From positions 1-64,000 of the forward strand of contig NZ_QKYN01000034.1 in the NCBI RefSeq assembly GCF_003258295.1: a DNA stretch of 64,000 nt, written 5' to 3'. Each line of letters starts with the position of its first letter. Positions within the stretch are counted from its first letter, which is position 1. Below are positions 9,182 through 18,452 of this stretch, in pieces. The position numbers were made by a program, and so were the translations under genes. This DNA comes from Streptacidiphilus pinicola (lineage in GTDB: Bacteria > Actinomycetota > Actinomycetes > Streptomycetales > Streptomycetaceae). Under the pieces are notes generated by a model that was not told the DNA's origin, did no database searches, and was given only the letters and a program-made list of their open reading frames with translations.

Positions 9182-11592
9182 CGGCGCCGGACGCCGCGCC
9201 GCCCGGCGCGGCCCGTCCCGGCGGCGCGGAGGCGAGGCCGTTGGACGTGCGGTTGGTCGGGCCCGCGGCCCTGGTGTGGGGGCTCAGCGCCGCGCTGGTG
9301 TCGCTGCGGGGCGCGTACAGCGGGTGGGTGCTGGGCGGCGCCGCCGTCTGCGCGGTCGTCGGGCTGGGGCTGCTGCTGGGCCGCGTGCGACCGCGGCTCC
9401 TCGCGGCCTTGGTGCTCAGCGCCGCCGCGGCGGCGCTCAGCACCGGGCTGGCCGGGGTGGCGCTCAGCCGTGGCCCCGTCCCGGCGCTGGCCCGCTCCGG
9501 CCGTCCGGCCGAGCTGCGGCTCACCGTCACGACGGATCCGCAACGCCGCGCCACCGACGGGACCACGGTGCTGCGCGCCGTCGTCGACGGCGTCGCGGGG
9601 ACGGCGACCAGCTCGCCGGTCCGGGTGGTGGTGCGCGGCCCGGCGGCGGGGGAGTGGCTGCGGCTGCTGCCCTCGACGCGGGTCGCCCTGACCGCCCGCG
9701 CCCGTCCCGTCGGCCCCGACGGCCCGCCGGGCGTCGTCGCGACGCTGCTGACGACGGATCAGCCCCGGCTGCTCGCGCCGCCCGACGCGTTCCAGCGCGC
9801 GGCGGGCGCGCTCCGGGCCGGCCTGCGTCGCGCGGTCGCACCACTGCCCGAGGACGAGCGGGCGCTGCTGCCCGGCCTGGTCGACGGCGACACCAGCGCC
9901 ATGACGCCCGAGCTCGACGAGGCCTTCGTCGCCACCGACCTCACCCACCTGACGGCGGTGAGCGGCTCCAACCTGTCGATCATGATGGTGCTGCTGATCG
10001 GCCGCGCCTCCCGCGCCCGCACCCCGGAGCGCGGCGGCCTCGCCGCCCGCCTCGGGCTGCCGCTGCGCGGCGCCGCCGTGGCCGGCGCGCTGCTGACCGG
10101 GGCGTTCGTGGTGCTGTGCCGGCCGGACCCGAGCGTGCTGCGGGCCGCCGCCACCGGCCTGGTGATGCTGCTCGGCCTGGCCACCGGGCGCCGCGGCAGT
10201 CCGCTGCCCGCCCTCGCGGGCGCAACACTGGTGCTGATCCTCGCGGACCCGGCGCTGTCCCTCTCCTACGGGTTCGCCCTCTCCGCGCTCGCCACCGCCG
10301 GGCTGGTCACCGTCGGGCCGCGCTGGTCCGAGGCGCTGCGCGCGCACGGCTGGCCCCACCGCCTCGCCGAGGCGGTCGCCGCCGCGGCCGCGGCCCAGGC
10401 CTGGTGCGGGCCGCTGCTGGTGCTCCGTTCGGGCCGGCTCTCGCTCGTCGCGATCCCCTGCAACCTGCTCGCGGAGCTCTGTGTCGCCCCCGCCACGGTG
10501 CTCGGCTTCGCCGCGCTCGCGGTCGCGCCGCTGTGGCTGACGGGCGCGCAGTGGATCGCCCGGGTCGCCGCCGTCCCGGTCTGGGCGCTCATCCAGGTCG
10601 CCCGCCTCGGCTCGGCGCTGCCCGGCGCGGAGATCGACTGGCCCGTCGGCTGGCTCGGTGCCGTCCTGCTCATCACCGTCACCTGCGCGCTCGTCGCCGC
10701 CGCGGCCTGGCTGCGGCGTCCCCTGATGGCCGTCTTCCTGACGCTCTGTCTGCTGCTGGTGCTGCTACGGCCCCCGCCGCTCGCCCGGCTCGCCACGGGC
10801 TGGCCGCCCGTCGGCTGGCGGCTCGTCGCCTGCGACGTGGGCCAGGGGGACGCCCTGGTGCTGTCGCCCGGCGGAGACCCGGCCACCGCGATCCTCGTCG
10901 ACGCGGGCCCCGACCCCCACGCCGTCGACGGCTGCCTGCGCGCCCTCGGCGTCACCACGCTCCCGCTGGTGATCCTCACCCACGACCATGCCGACCACGT
11001 CGAGGGCCTGCCCGGCGTCCTGCACGACCGCCACGTCGGCGCGGTGGAGACCACCACGGTCGACGACCCGCCCACCGAGTACGCCCGGGTCCGCCGCTGG
11101 ACCGCCGAGGCGGGCGTGCCGCTGATCCGCGCCACCCGCGGCGAGCAGCGGGCGCTGGGGGCGCTGCGATGGGAGGTGCTGTGGCCGCCGGACCCCGCCG
11201 GAGACCACGTCCCGCCCGGACCGAACAACGCCTCGGTGGCGCTGCTGGTCACCCTGCCGGGCCTGCGGATCGCCCTGCTGGGCGATCTGGAGCCGCCCGC
11301 CCAGCAGCGGCTGCTCGCCGCGCTGACCTCGCTGCCGGGCCCGCATGGCGTCGACGTGCTCAAGGTGGCGCACCACGGCTCCGCCAAACAGGACCCGGCG
11401 CTGATCACCGCGCTCCGGCCGCGCCTCGCGCTGATCTCCGTCGGCCAGGGCAACCGGTACGGCCATCCGGCCCCCACCACGCTCCGGCTGCTCCGCTCGC
11501 TCGGCACCACCGTGGTCCGCACCGACCAGCAGGGGGACCTGGCGGTCCTCACCCCCGACGGAGCACTCGCCGTCGCGGTGCGCCGGGGCTAG
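9178..11592 (+). CDS. comEC: ComEC/Rec2 family DNA-uptake channel protein
   Basis: 804 residues. There are N-terminal hydrophobic helices and an extracytoplasmic OB-like region (about 90-210). The multi-helix Competence domain covers about 230-530, with the conserved HLTAVSGSNLS. The C-terminal metallo-beta-lactamase domain (about 550-800) has metal ligands in THDHADH (H602, H604, D606, H607) and KVAHHGS. ComEC imports single-stranded DNA in competent species, and the beta-lactamase domain is thought to act as a nuclease. It forms an operon with comEA and probably with the next small gene. Confidence 0.93.
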   Translation: MTAPDAAPPGAARPGGAEARPLDVRLVGPAALVWGLSAALVSLRGAYSGWVLGGAAVCAVVGLGLLLGRVRPRLLAALVLSAAAAALSTGLAGVALSRGPVPALARSGRPAELRLTVTTDPQRRATDGTTVLRAVVDGVAGTATSSPVRVVVRGPAAGEWLRLLPSTRVALTARARPVGPDGPPGVVATLLTTDQPRLLAPPDAFQRAAGALRAGLRRAVAPLPEDERALLPGLVDGDTSAMTPELDEAFVATDLTHLTAVSGSNLSIMMVLLIGRASRARTPERGGLAARLGLPLRGAAVAGALLTGAFVVLCRPDPSVLRAAATGLVMLLGLATGRRGSPLPALAGATLVLILADPALSLSYGFALSALATAGLVTVGPRWSEALRAHGWPHRLAEAVAAAAAAQAWCGPLLVLRSGRLSLVAIPCNLLAELCVAPATVLGFAALAVAPLWLTGAQWIARVAAVPVWALIQVARLGSALPGAEIDWPVGWLGAVLLITVTCALVAAAAWLRRPLMAVFLTLCLLLVLLRPPPLARLATGWPPVGWRLVACDVGQGDALVLSPGGDPATAILVDAGPDPHAVDGCLRALGVTTLPLVILTHDHADHVEGLPGVLHDRHVGAVETTTVDDPPTEYARVRRWTAEAGVPLIRATRGEQRALGALRWEVLWPPDPAGDHVPPGPNNASVALLVTLPGLRIALLGDLEPPAQQRLLAALTSLPGPHGVDVLKVAHHGSAKQDPALITALRPRLALISVGQGNRYGHPAPTTLRLLRSLGTTVVRTDQQGDLAVLTPDGALAVAVRRG

Positions 11593-11606
11593 TCGATAAT
11601 GGCCGG

Positions 11607-11870
11607 GTGACCACGACGAGTGACCAGATCGACCACTACGTGCTGGTGCTTCCCGACCGCGACGCGGCGGAGGCACTGTCGGCGCAGCTCACCGCGGCGC
11701 ACCCCGGCCTCCCGGAGCCGGAGCTCCACCGCGAGGCCCTGGCCGGCGAGGACGACGCGGAGGACGCCCAGTGGCTCGTCGTCCTCGACCCGCCGCTCCC
11801 GATCACCCTCTCCGTCGCCGACCTGCGGGACCTCGTGGCCGAGTACGACGGCTGGCTGGAGGACTTCTAG
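11607..11870 (+). CDS. Small conserved protein between comEC and holA
   Basis: 87 residues from a GTG 14 nt after the comEC stop: VTTTSDQIDHYVLVLPDRD and onward. It is acidic, with no signal or membrane segment. It has a beta-alpha-beta flavour with conserved-looking stretches HYVLVLPD and WLVVLDPPLPI. The tail SVADLRDLVAEYDGWLEDF is amphipathic. I do not recognise a named family. The close spacing suggests co-transcription with comEA-comEC. Confidence 0.75.
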   Translation: MTTTSDQIDHYVLVLPDRDAAEALSAQLTAAHPGLPEPELHREALAGEDDAEDAQWLVVLDPPLPITLSVADLRDLVAEYDGWLEDF

Positions 11871-11964
11871 GCCGCACCGGACCGCAGCTGATCGGCGTCT
11901 GGGGCGGCGGCTGTCCGGTTGCCCCGTCCGTCGCTGTCACTCCCGGCGGATAGGGTGGTTCGCG

Positions 11965-12945
11965 ATGGCCAGGAAACCCTCCGAAGACCTGCTCTCCCCG
12001 CTGACCCTGATCGTCGGGCAGGAGGAGCTGCTGCTCGATCGTGCCGTCGCGCAGACCGTCGCCGCGGCCCGCGCGGACGACCCGGACACCGACGTGCGCG
12101 ACCTCGCCCCTGGCACACTCCAGCCCGGCATGCTGAGCGAGCTGACGAGCCCTTCGCTCTTCTCCGAGCGCAAGGTCATCGTCGTGCGCGCGGCGCAGGA
12201 CGCCGGAGCGGACGTGGTCAAGGAGCTCAAGGCCTACATCGAGGACCCGGCCCCCGATGTCCTGCTGCTCCTCGTCCACGCCGGCGGCGCCAAGGGAAAG
12301 GCGCTGCTGGAGGCGGGCAAGAAGGCGGGCGCGCGCGAGGTGGCCTGCCCCAAGCTGACCAAGCCCGCGGAGAAGCTCGCCTTCGTCCGGGCGGAGTTCC
12401 GCGGTGCCGGCCGCTCCGCCAGCGAGGACGCCTGCCGGGCCCTGCTGGACGCCGTGGGCGGCGATCTCCGCGAGCTCGCGAGTGCGGCGAGCCAGCTCGC
12501 CGCGGACACCGAGGGCACGATCGACGAGACCGTCGTCGCCCGCTACTACACCGGCCGCGCCGAGTCGACGGGCTTCCAGGTCGCCGACCTCGCGGTCACC
12601 GGCCGCACCGCCGACGCGCTGGGCCAGCTGCGCTGGGCGCTGGCCGTGGGGGAGAAGCCCACCGGCATCGTCTTCGCGCTCGCCTCCGGCGTCCGCGCGA
12701 TCGGCCGCGTCGCGACCGCGGACCGGTCGCTCCGTCCGGCGGATCTCGCCCGCGAGCTCGGCATGCCGCCGTGGAAGATCGACCGCGTCCGCCAGCAGCT
12801 CCGCGGCTGGACCGGCGACGGCGTCGCGACCGCGCTCCGCGCCATCGCTGACGCGGACGCCGCGGTCAAGGGCGGCAGCGGCGACCCGGCGTACGCGCTG
12901 GAACAGTGTGTGGTGGCTGTGTCTCAGGCGGCCCGAGCGAGGTAG
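11965..12945 (+). CDS. holA: DNA polymerase III subunit delta
   Basis: 326 residues, normal for HolA, the clamp-loader subunit that opens the beta sliding clamp. The AAA+-like N-terminal domain shows PLTLIVGQEELLLDRAV, the degenerate P-loop region of delta. Further conserved stretches are LFSERKVIVVRAAQ and the middle domain KLAFVRAEFRGAG. The C-terminal collar domain includes VGEKPTGIVFALASGVRAI. It sits between comEC and convergent rpsT, a common actinobacterial arrangement. A terminator hairpin starts 10 nt after its stop. Confidence 0.93.
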   Translation: MARKPSEDLLSPLTLIVGQEELLLDRAVAQTVAAARADDPDTDVRDLAPGTLQPGMLSELTSPSLFSERKVIVVRAAQDAGADVVKELKAYIEDPAPDVLLLLVHAGGAKGKALLEAGKKAGAREVACPKLTKPAEKLAFVRAEFRGAGRSASEDACRALLDAVGGDLRELASAASQLAADTEGTIDETVVARYYTGRAESTGFQVADLAVTGRTADALGQLRWALAVGEKPTGIVFALASGVRAIGRVATADRSLRPADLARELGMPPWKIDRVRQQLRGWTGDGVATALRAIADADAAVKGGSGDPAYALEQCVVAVSQAARAR

Positions 12946-12955
12946 TGCAACAACA

Positions 12956-12996
12956 GAAAGGCCCCGCCTTCCCCGAAGGGAGTGGCGGAGCCTTTC
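12956..12996. terminator. Bidirectional terminator between holA and rpsT
   Basis: GAAAGGCCCCGCC (12956-12968) faces GGCGGAGCCTTTC (12984-12996) with a single mismatch and an inner TTCCCC/GGGAG hairpin. It lies between convergent genes. The rest of the gap to 13120 shows no gene. Confidence 0.75.
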
Positions 12997-13120
12997 CGTC
13001 AGCTTCAGCTACTGCAGCCCACCCGCGTGGCGAACGCAGGCCGCGTGGGCTGCTGGGTTGTGCGGCTCGACCGGGGCGTTTGAGAGGGAACGCGGCCCGG
13101 CGAGCGGTCGATCAAGGAGT

Positions 13121-13387
13121 TCAGCCCTTGAGCGCGTCAACCTTGGTGGCCAGCGCGGACTTCTTGTTCGCGGCCTGGTTCTTGTGGATGACGCCCTTGC
13201 TGACGGCCTTGTCCAGCTCACGGGACGCGACACGGGCCAGCTCGTCGGCCTTCGCGAAGTCGCCGGCCTCGACGGCCTCACGGGTCTTGCGGATGGCCGT
13301 CTTCAGGGAGGACTTGACAGCCTTGTTGCGCTGACGAGCCTTCTCGTTGGTCTTGATGCGCTTGATCTGGGACTTGATGTTCGCCAC
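13121..13387 (-). CDS. rpsT: 30S ribosomal protein S20
   Basis: 88 residues, rich in Lys/Ala and almost wholly helical: [20 protein letters not shown] at the front and [12 protein letters not shown] at the end. This is the standard S20 length and sequence. It binds 16S rRNA in the small subunit. It is monocistronic and on the opposite strand to its neighbours, as in other streptomycetes. The upstream gap 13388-13493 should hold its promoter. TAACCT on the minus strand is a possible -10, without a clear -35. Confidence 0.98.
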   Translation of the reverse strand: MANIKSQIKRIKTNEKARQRNKAVKSSLKTAIRKTREAVEAGDFAKADELARVASRELDKAVSKGVIHKNQAANKKSALATKVDALKG

Positions 13388-13493
13388 GAATGAGCCTCAG
13401 TCTGAGTTGATTCTTCTGGGATCGCGTCGGCGCCGAGCCAGGTTAGAGGGCATGGCACAGCACAGACACGGTGGTCCACGATACCAGACGGCC

Positions 13494-13793
13494 TCACACC
13501 GCCGACTCGCCGAAGTGTTCGACCAGCGGGAAGGGGTCGTAGAAGTGGTGCAGCAGCTCACGCCACCGCTCGTACTCCGCGGACCTGCGGAATCCCTCGG
13601 TGTGGTGCTCCAGCGTCTCCCACTCCACCAGCAGCAGGAAGCGTGACTCGCGGCCCGGGTCCACGCAGCGGCGCAGCTGCACCGAGCGGAAACCCGGCTG
13701 GCAGGCGATCAGCGGACGGGCCTGGGTGAACGCGGCGAGGAAGCTCTCCTCCTGGCCGGGGCGGACGTCGAGCAGCGCGGACTCCATGATCAT
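13494..13793 (-). CDS. Antibiotic biosynthesis monooxygenase (ABM) domain protein
   Basis: 99 residues. A single ferredoxin-like ABM domain: [19 protein letters not shown] at the front, [24 protein letters not shown] in the middle, and [18 protein letters not shown] at the end. Proteins of this fold include small quinol monooxygenases and haem-degrading enzymes, as well as members with no known substrate. No substrate can be assigned. Two start codons (ATG ATC ATG) are possible, and the outer one is given. It lies upstream of rpsT on the same strand. Confidence 0.85.
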   Translation of the reverse strand: MIMESALLDVRPGQEESFLAAFTQARPLIACQPGFRSVQLRRCVDPGRESRFLLLVEWETLEHHTEGFRRSAEYERWRELLHHFYDPFPLVEHFGESAV

Positions 13794-13824
13794 GGGCCAG
13801 GATTCTGCACCAGCGCTGGGCCAT

Positions 13825-13854
13825 GGGACGATGGGTGGGAAAAACCCACGTCCC
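13825..13854. repeat. Inverted repeat in the 5' region of lepA
   Basis: GGGACG (13825-13830) pairs with CGTCCC (13849-13854), and TGGG pairs with CCCA around an A-rich loop. It lies 27 nt upstream of the lepA GTG and could be an mRNA hairpin or an operator. Its function is unknown. Confidence 0.35.
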
Positions 13855-13880
13855 GGCCGATCAGAAGAACTGGATCCTTA

Positions 13881-15755
13881 GTGTCCGCCATGCCGTCCAA
13901 CGTTCCGGAGCCCAGCAACACCGACCCGGCGCTGATCCGCAACTTCTGCATCATCGCCCATATCGACCACGGCAAGTCGACCCTTGCCGACCGGATGCTG
14001 CAGATCACCGGTGTGGTCGACCCCCGGCAGATGCGTGCGCAGTACCTGGACCGGATGGACATCGAGCGCGAGCGCGGCATCACCATCAAGTCGCAGGCCG
14101 TGCGGCTGCCCTGGGCGCCGCAGACCGGCCCCGGCGTCGGCAGCACGCACATCCTGAACATGATCGACACTCCGGGCCACGTGGACTTCACCTACGAGGT
14201 CTCCCGCTCGCTGGCCGCCTGCGAGGGCACCCTCCTCGTGGTCGACGCCGCGCAGGGCATCGAGGCGCAGACCCTCGCCAACCTGTACCTGGCGCTGGAG
14301 AACGACCTCACGATCATCCCGGTGCTCAACAAGATCGACCTCCCCGCCGCGCAGCCGGACAAGTACGCGGAGGAGATCGCGCACATCATCGGCTGCGAGC
14401 CGAGCGACGTGCTGCGCGCCAGCGCGAAGACCGGTCTCGGTGTCGAGGACATCCTGGACGCGGTCGTCGAGAAGATCCCGGCCCCGGTCGGCGTCAAGGA
14501 CGCCCCGCCGCGCGCGATGATCTTCGACTCGGTCTACGACCCCTACCGCGGCGTGGTCACCTACGTCCGTGTCGTCGACGGTCAGCTGAACAAGCGTGAG
14601 CGCATCGCGATGATGTCGACCGGCGCGACCCACGAGCTGCTGGAGATCGGCGTCATCTCGCCGGAGCCCAAGCCGTCCCAGGGGCTCGGCGTCGGCGAGG
14701 TGGGTTACCTGATCACCGGTGTGAAGGACGTCCGCCAGTCCCGCGTCGGTGACACCATCACCTCGATGCACAAGGGCGCCACCGACCCGCTGGGCGGCTA
14801 CAAGGACCCGAGGCCGATGGTCTTCTCGGGCCTGTACCCGCTGGACGGCTCGGACTACCCGCTGCTGCGCGACGCCCTGGACAAGCTGCGCCTGAACGAC
14901 GCCGCGCTGGTCTACGAGCCGGAGACCTCGGTCGCGCTCGGCTTCGGTTACCGCTGTGGCTTCCTCGGCCTGCTGCACCTGGAGATCATCCGGGAGCGCC
15001 TGGAGCGCGAGTTCAACCTCGACCTGATCTCCACCGCCCCGAACGTGGTCTACCGGGTGATCATGGAGGACGGCACGGAGCACACCGTCACCAACCCGAG
15101 CGAGTTCCCGACCGGCAAGATCTCCGAGGTCTACGAGCCGATCGTGCGCGGCACCATCCTCGCCCCGAACGAGTTCGTCGGCGCGATCATGGAGCTGTGC
15201 CAGGCCCGCCGCGGTTCGCTGCAGGGCATGGACTACCTCTCCGAGGACCGCGTCGAGATCCGCTACAACCTGCCGCTGGCCGAGATCGTCTTCGACTTCT
15301 TCGACCAGCTGAAGTCCAAGACCCGCGGCTACGCCTCGCTCGACTACGAGCCCATCGGCGAGCAGAGCGCCAACCTGGTCCGCGTGGACATCCTGCTCCA
15401 GGGTGAGCAGGTGGACGCCTTCTCCGCGATCGTCCACCGCGACAAGGCCTACAACTACGGCGTGATGATGGCCGGCAAGCTGCAGAAGCTGATCCCGCGC
15501 CAGCAGTTCGAGGTGCCGATCCAGGCGGCCATCGGCTCGCGCGTCATCGCCCGAGAGACCGTCCGCGCGATGCGCAAGGACGTCCTCGCCAAGTGCTACG
15601 GCGGTGACATCTCCCGTAAGCGGAAGCTGCTGGAGAAGCAGAAGGAAGGCAAGAAGCGCATGAAGATGGTCGGCCGCGTGGAGGTCCCGCAGGAGGCCTT
15701 CATCGCCGCGCTGTCGACCGACGAGGGCGCGGCCGCAGCGGACAAGAAGAAGTAG
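13881..15755 (+). CDS. lepA: Elongation factor 4 (back-translocating GTPase)
   Basis: 624 residues, full length. The G1 motif AHIDHGKST is near residues 26-34. G2 is in [14 protein letters not shown]3 is DTPGH, G4 is NKID, and G5 is SAKTG. EF-G-like domains II, III and V follow, then the LepA-specific C-terminal domain ending in [20 protein letters not shown]. It rescues stalled ribosomes or assists 30S maturation at the membrane/cytosol. The GTG at 13881 and an ATG at 13890 are both possible starts. Confidence 0.98.
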   Translation: MSAMPSNVPEPSNTDPALIRNFCIIAHIDHGKSTLADRMLQITGVVDPRQMRAQYLDRMDIERERGITIKSQAVRLPWAPQTGPGVGSTHILNMIDTPGHVDFTYEVSRSLAACEGTLLVVDAAQGIEAQTLANLYLALENDLTIIPVLNKIDLPAAQPDKYAEEIAHIIGCEPSDVLRASAKTGLGVEDILDAVVEKIPAPVGVKDAPPRAMIFDSVYDPYRGVVTYVRVVDGQLNKRERIAMMSTGATHELLEIGVISPEPKPSQGLGVGEVGYLITGVKDVRQSRVGDTITSMHKGATDPLGGYKDPRPMVFSGLYPLDGSDYPLLRDALDKLRLNDAALVYEPETSVALGFGYRCGFLGLLHLEIIRERLEREFNLDLISTAPNVVYRVIMEDGTEHTVTNPSEFPTGKISEVYEPIVRGTILAPNEFVGAIMELCQARRGSLQGMDYLSEDRVEIRYNLPLAEIVFDFFDQLKSKTRGYASLDYEPIGEQSANLVRVDILLQGEQVDAFSAIVHRDKAYNYGVMMAGKLQKLIPRQQFEVPIQAAIGSRVIARETVRAMRKDVLAKCYGGDISRKRKLLEKQKEGKKRMKMVGRVEVPQEAFIAALSTDEGAAAADKKK

Positions 15756-15771
15756 CCGCAGCCGCAGCGAA

Positions 15772-15810
15772 GGTGAGGCCCCCGCAGGTGATACCTGCGG
15801 GGGCCTCACC
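15772..15810 (+). terminator. Strong terminator after lepA
   Basis: A perfect 18-bp stem (15772-15789 with 15793-15810) with a 3-nt loop, followed by TTTG, 16 nt after the lepA stop codon. Confidence 0.92.
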
Positions 15811-15910
15811 TTTGTCCGTAGTTTCACGTGATTGCGGTAATCTCCCGGGTGCCGAACGGGGGGTCGAACGTTCGGGGCGGACGGAAACTGACGGGGGACG
15901 GGGACAGGAC

Positions 15911-17794
15911 ATGACGCAGCAGGACGGCTTCTCGGATCCCAGAATGTTCGGCTCGGTCGGCCTGGACCGCCTCGGTGCGAAGCCGCTGCGCCCGACCGAC
16001 CCGCGACGGGTCGGTCCCTATACCAACATCGCCGTCCTCGGTGGCGGTGGCATGGGTCGCATCTACCTGGGCCGCGCGGCCGACGGACCGTCAGAGCTCG
16101 CCGCCGTCAAGGTGATCCGGCCCGAGTACGCGGAGGACGAGGGATTCCGGCGCCGCTTCGAGCGCGAGTCCGCGGCGCTCGCCCGCGTCCGTGGCGAGCA
16201 GGCCGCGGTGCTGCTCGGCAGCGGTTACGACGGCGACCTGCTGTGGATGGCCACCGAGTACATCCCCGGACCCAGCCTCTCGGAGGCCGTCACGGGCTCC
16301 GGACCGCTCGGGGCGACCGGCGCCTGGCGGCTCGCGCTCGAACTCGCCCAGGCCATCGCGGCGATGGAGCGGGTCGGCGTGGTCCACCGCGACATCAAGC
16401 CGTCCAACGTCATCCTCGGCCCGGCCGGCTGCCGGGTCATCGACTTCGGCATCTCGCAGGCCGCGGACACCAGCGCCATCACCACCACCGGCCAACAGGT
16501 CGGCACGCCCGCCTACATGTCGCCGGAGCAGGTCCGCGGCCAGGCGGTCGCGACCTCCTCCGACCTGTTCGCCCTCGGCTCCGTCCTCGCCTACGCGGTC
16601 ACCGGTACCGGCCCGTTCGGCGACGGCACCACCGTGGACGTGCTGCACCGCGTCGCCTTCGAGGAGCCGAAGCCGGAGGTGCTGGACCGGGTCGAGGAGG
16701 TCGACCCGCAGCTGGCCGAACTGGTCCGCGCCTGCCTCAACAAGGACGCGTCCGCTCGCCCGACCGCGCCCGACGTCGCCGAGCGGGCCGTGCTGCGGCA
16801 GGTCGCCGCGCCGTGGTCGCCGGAGCTGGGCGCGGCCATCATGGCCCGGGTCGAGGTGGCCCTCGCCGTGCGGGCGCTGCCGCTGCCCACTCTGGAGACG
16901 CCGCCCGCGCCGATGGCCGACGGCGGCACGATGATGCTCGGCCGCAGCGCCGGTCCCGCCGGGACGGCCGCGACGCCCACCCAGACGTCGATGTCCACGC
17001 CGACCCCGCAGCCGCCGTACATGCCGCAGACGCCCCCGACGGCCCACGTGCCGATGCAGGGGCCTGTCCGGCCGACTCCGCCGACCGTTCCCGTCTTCCC
17101 TCAGCAGGCCGTGCAGCAGCCCGCCTATGTCTCGATCACCCCGGACGTCGCGGCCGCGCAGCCCGAGGAACGGCGTCGTGGCGGTCGCGGCGTGTTGCTG
17201 GCCGTCGCCGCGGTCGTCGCCGTGGCCGCGCTCGCCGGCACGGCGATCGCCCTCACCGGTGGCTCCAAGCCCGGCTCCCACACCAGCGCGCAGCAGGGCA
17301 GCGGCAGCGTGGACGCCGCCTCGGGCACGCCGAGCGCGAGCGCCTCCTCGGCGGCGGCGTCCGCGACGGGCGTCGCCTCGGCCCCCGCGACCACCGCGGC
17401 GGCCCGTCCGGGCACGTCCACGACCCCCGGCGCGCAGCCCCACGGCGGTGCGACGACCCCGGGCGCCGCCCAGACCACCCCGGCCGGCTCCCAGACGACG
17501 CCCTCCGCCCCGCACTCCTCGGCTCCGCCGCCGCCGACCACGCCGGGTTGGGAGAAGGCGTGCCCGTTCTACACATCCGGCACCACCCTGACCGTTGAGA
17601 ACCAGAACAACGTGCGGGTCACGGAGGTCCAGTGCCTGCTGCAGTACCACGGCTACAGCGTTGGCAGCTCCGGTGTGGACGGGCAGTTCGGGCCGGAAAC
17701 GCTCGCGGCGGTCAAGAGCTTCCAGTCCGCCCACGGGCTGCAGAACGACGGCCAGGTTGGTCCGTTGACGTGGGGAGCGCTTCGTACCGGCTGA
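15911..17794 (+). CDS. Transmembrane Ser/Thr protein kinase with C-terminal peptidoglycan-binding domain
   Basis: 627 residues. The kinase domain (about 36-300) has a glycine loop GGGGMGRIYLGRA, catalytic lysine K67 (AAVKVI), HRDIKPSN (D161), DFGIS (D178) and a SPE activation-segment end. A Pro/Thr-rich juxtamembrane stretch leads to one transmembrane helix (about 427-449). An outer Ser/Ala/Thr/Pro linker follows, and the last 65 or so residues form a PG_binding_1 domain (VTEVQCLLQYHGY, GQFGPETLAAVKSFQ). It replaces the PASTA repeats of PknB-like kinases and suggests cell-wall sensing. The start ATG 15911 is preceded by GGGACAGG. It is monocistronic. Confidence 0.93.
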   Translation: MTQQDGFSDPRMFGSVGLDRLGAKPLRPTDPRRVGPYTNIAVLGGGGMGRIYLGRAADGPSELAAVKVIRPEYAEDEGFRRRFERESAALARVRGEQAAVLLGSGYDGDLLWMATEYIPGPSLSEAVTGSGPLGATGAWRLALELAQAIAAMERVGVVHRDIKPSNVILGPAGCRVIDFGISQAADTSAITTTGQQVGTPAYMSPEQVRGQAVATSSDLFALGSVLAYAVTGTGPFGDGTTVDVLHRVAFEEPKPEVLDRVEEVDPQLAELVRACLNKDASARPTAPDVAERAVLRQVAAPWSPELGAAIMARVEVALAVRALPLPTLETPPAPMADGGTMMLGRSAGPAGTAATPTQTSMSTPTPQPPYMPQTPPTAHVPMQGPVRPTPPTVPVFPQQAVQQPAYVSITPDVAAAQPEERRRGGRGVLLAVAAVVAVAALAGTAIALTGGSKPGSHTSAQQGSGSVDAASGTPSASASSAAASATGVASAPATTAAARPGTSTTPGAQPHGGATTPGAAQTTPAGSQTTPSAPHSSAPPPPTTPGWEKACPFYTSGTTLTVENQNNVRVTEVQCLLQYHGYSVGSSGVDGQFGPETLAAVKSFQSAHGLQNDGQVGPLTWGALRTG

Positions 17795-17797
17795 GGT

Positions 17798-18385
17798 CTA
17801 GCGCGGCTTTCGGCCCGACAGCGCGAGCGCCCGTTCGAACGCGGGGGCGTCGGCGGCCACCGGCAGTGCCTCGGCGAAGCCGTCGTACTGGCGGAACATC
17901 TCCGCCCACTGCTCGACCTGCGCCAGCACCGCCGCGGCGGTCGCCTCGTCCAGGGCGTAGGTCTGACCGGAGCCCTGCGCGGCCTCCCAGCCGTGGAGGG
18001 TGAACTCGAGCAGGACCATGCCGGCGATCGCCGACGCGGGGACGGCCGAGTCGCCCATCGGCATGTCCCGCTCCCACACGGCCGGGTCCGACCACGCCGC
18101 GAGCGCCTTGTCGACCTGCTGCGCGTACGCCTCCGCCCAGCCCGGCTCGGCGGTGAAGTCGCGCTCGTACCACTCCGCGGGCACGGCGCCGCCCTCCGCG
18201 CGGAGCGCGAAGTTGTGGGCGGTCCACAGGATCAGGTGGTTCACGACCGCGCGCAGGTCCCACTCGGCCGACGGCGTCGCCGCGCCCAGCGCGGCCGGGT
18301 CGACGCCGCGCACGACGCGGACGGTCTCGGTGGCGGCCGCACGGAGCGGGCCGTACAGGTCGGGAAGTTCGGGCTTGTCGTTCAT
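17798..18385 (-). CDS. TIGR03086-type DinB-like metal-binding protein
   Basis: 195 residues. It is a four-helix DinB-fold protein with the opening DLYGPLRAAATETVRVVRGVD and conserved WDLRAVVNHLILWTAHN, whose His is a probable metal ligand. A second block is LEFTLHGWEAAQ, with His-Gly-Trp as another ligand site. Relatives are often labelled TIGR03086 or mycothiol-dependent maleylpyruvate-isomerase-like. The reaction is unknown. The internal ATG 18385 was chosen because the longer frame overlaps the divergent regulator and lacks family similarity. It is divergent from the AraC gene, with 67 nt between starts. Confidence 0.85.
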   Translation of the reverse strand: MNDKPELPDLYGPLRAAATETVRVVRGVDPAALGAATPSAEWDLRAVVNHLILWTAHNFALRAEGGAVPAEWYERDFTAEPGWAEAYAQQVDKALAAWSDPAVWERDMPMGDSAVPASAIAGMVLLEFTLHGWEAAQGSGQTYALDEATAAAVLAQVEQWAEMFRQYDGFAEALPVAADAPAFERALALSGRKPR

Positions 18386-18452
18386 GGTCACGACGGTACG
18401 GGCGGCGCGGGGTGAGGTCTTGAAGAAACGCGACACGCATAGGGTGACGGAC

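Noticed and set aside
8255-11592. Competence claim for the organism
   Set aside because: comEA and comEC alone do not show natural transformation. They are found in streptomycetes not known to be competent.
13494-13793. Polyketide-tailoring monooxygenase
   Set aside because: An ABM domain alone does not indicate antibiotic synthesis, and the neighbours are rpsT and lepA.
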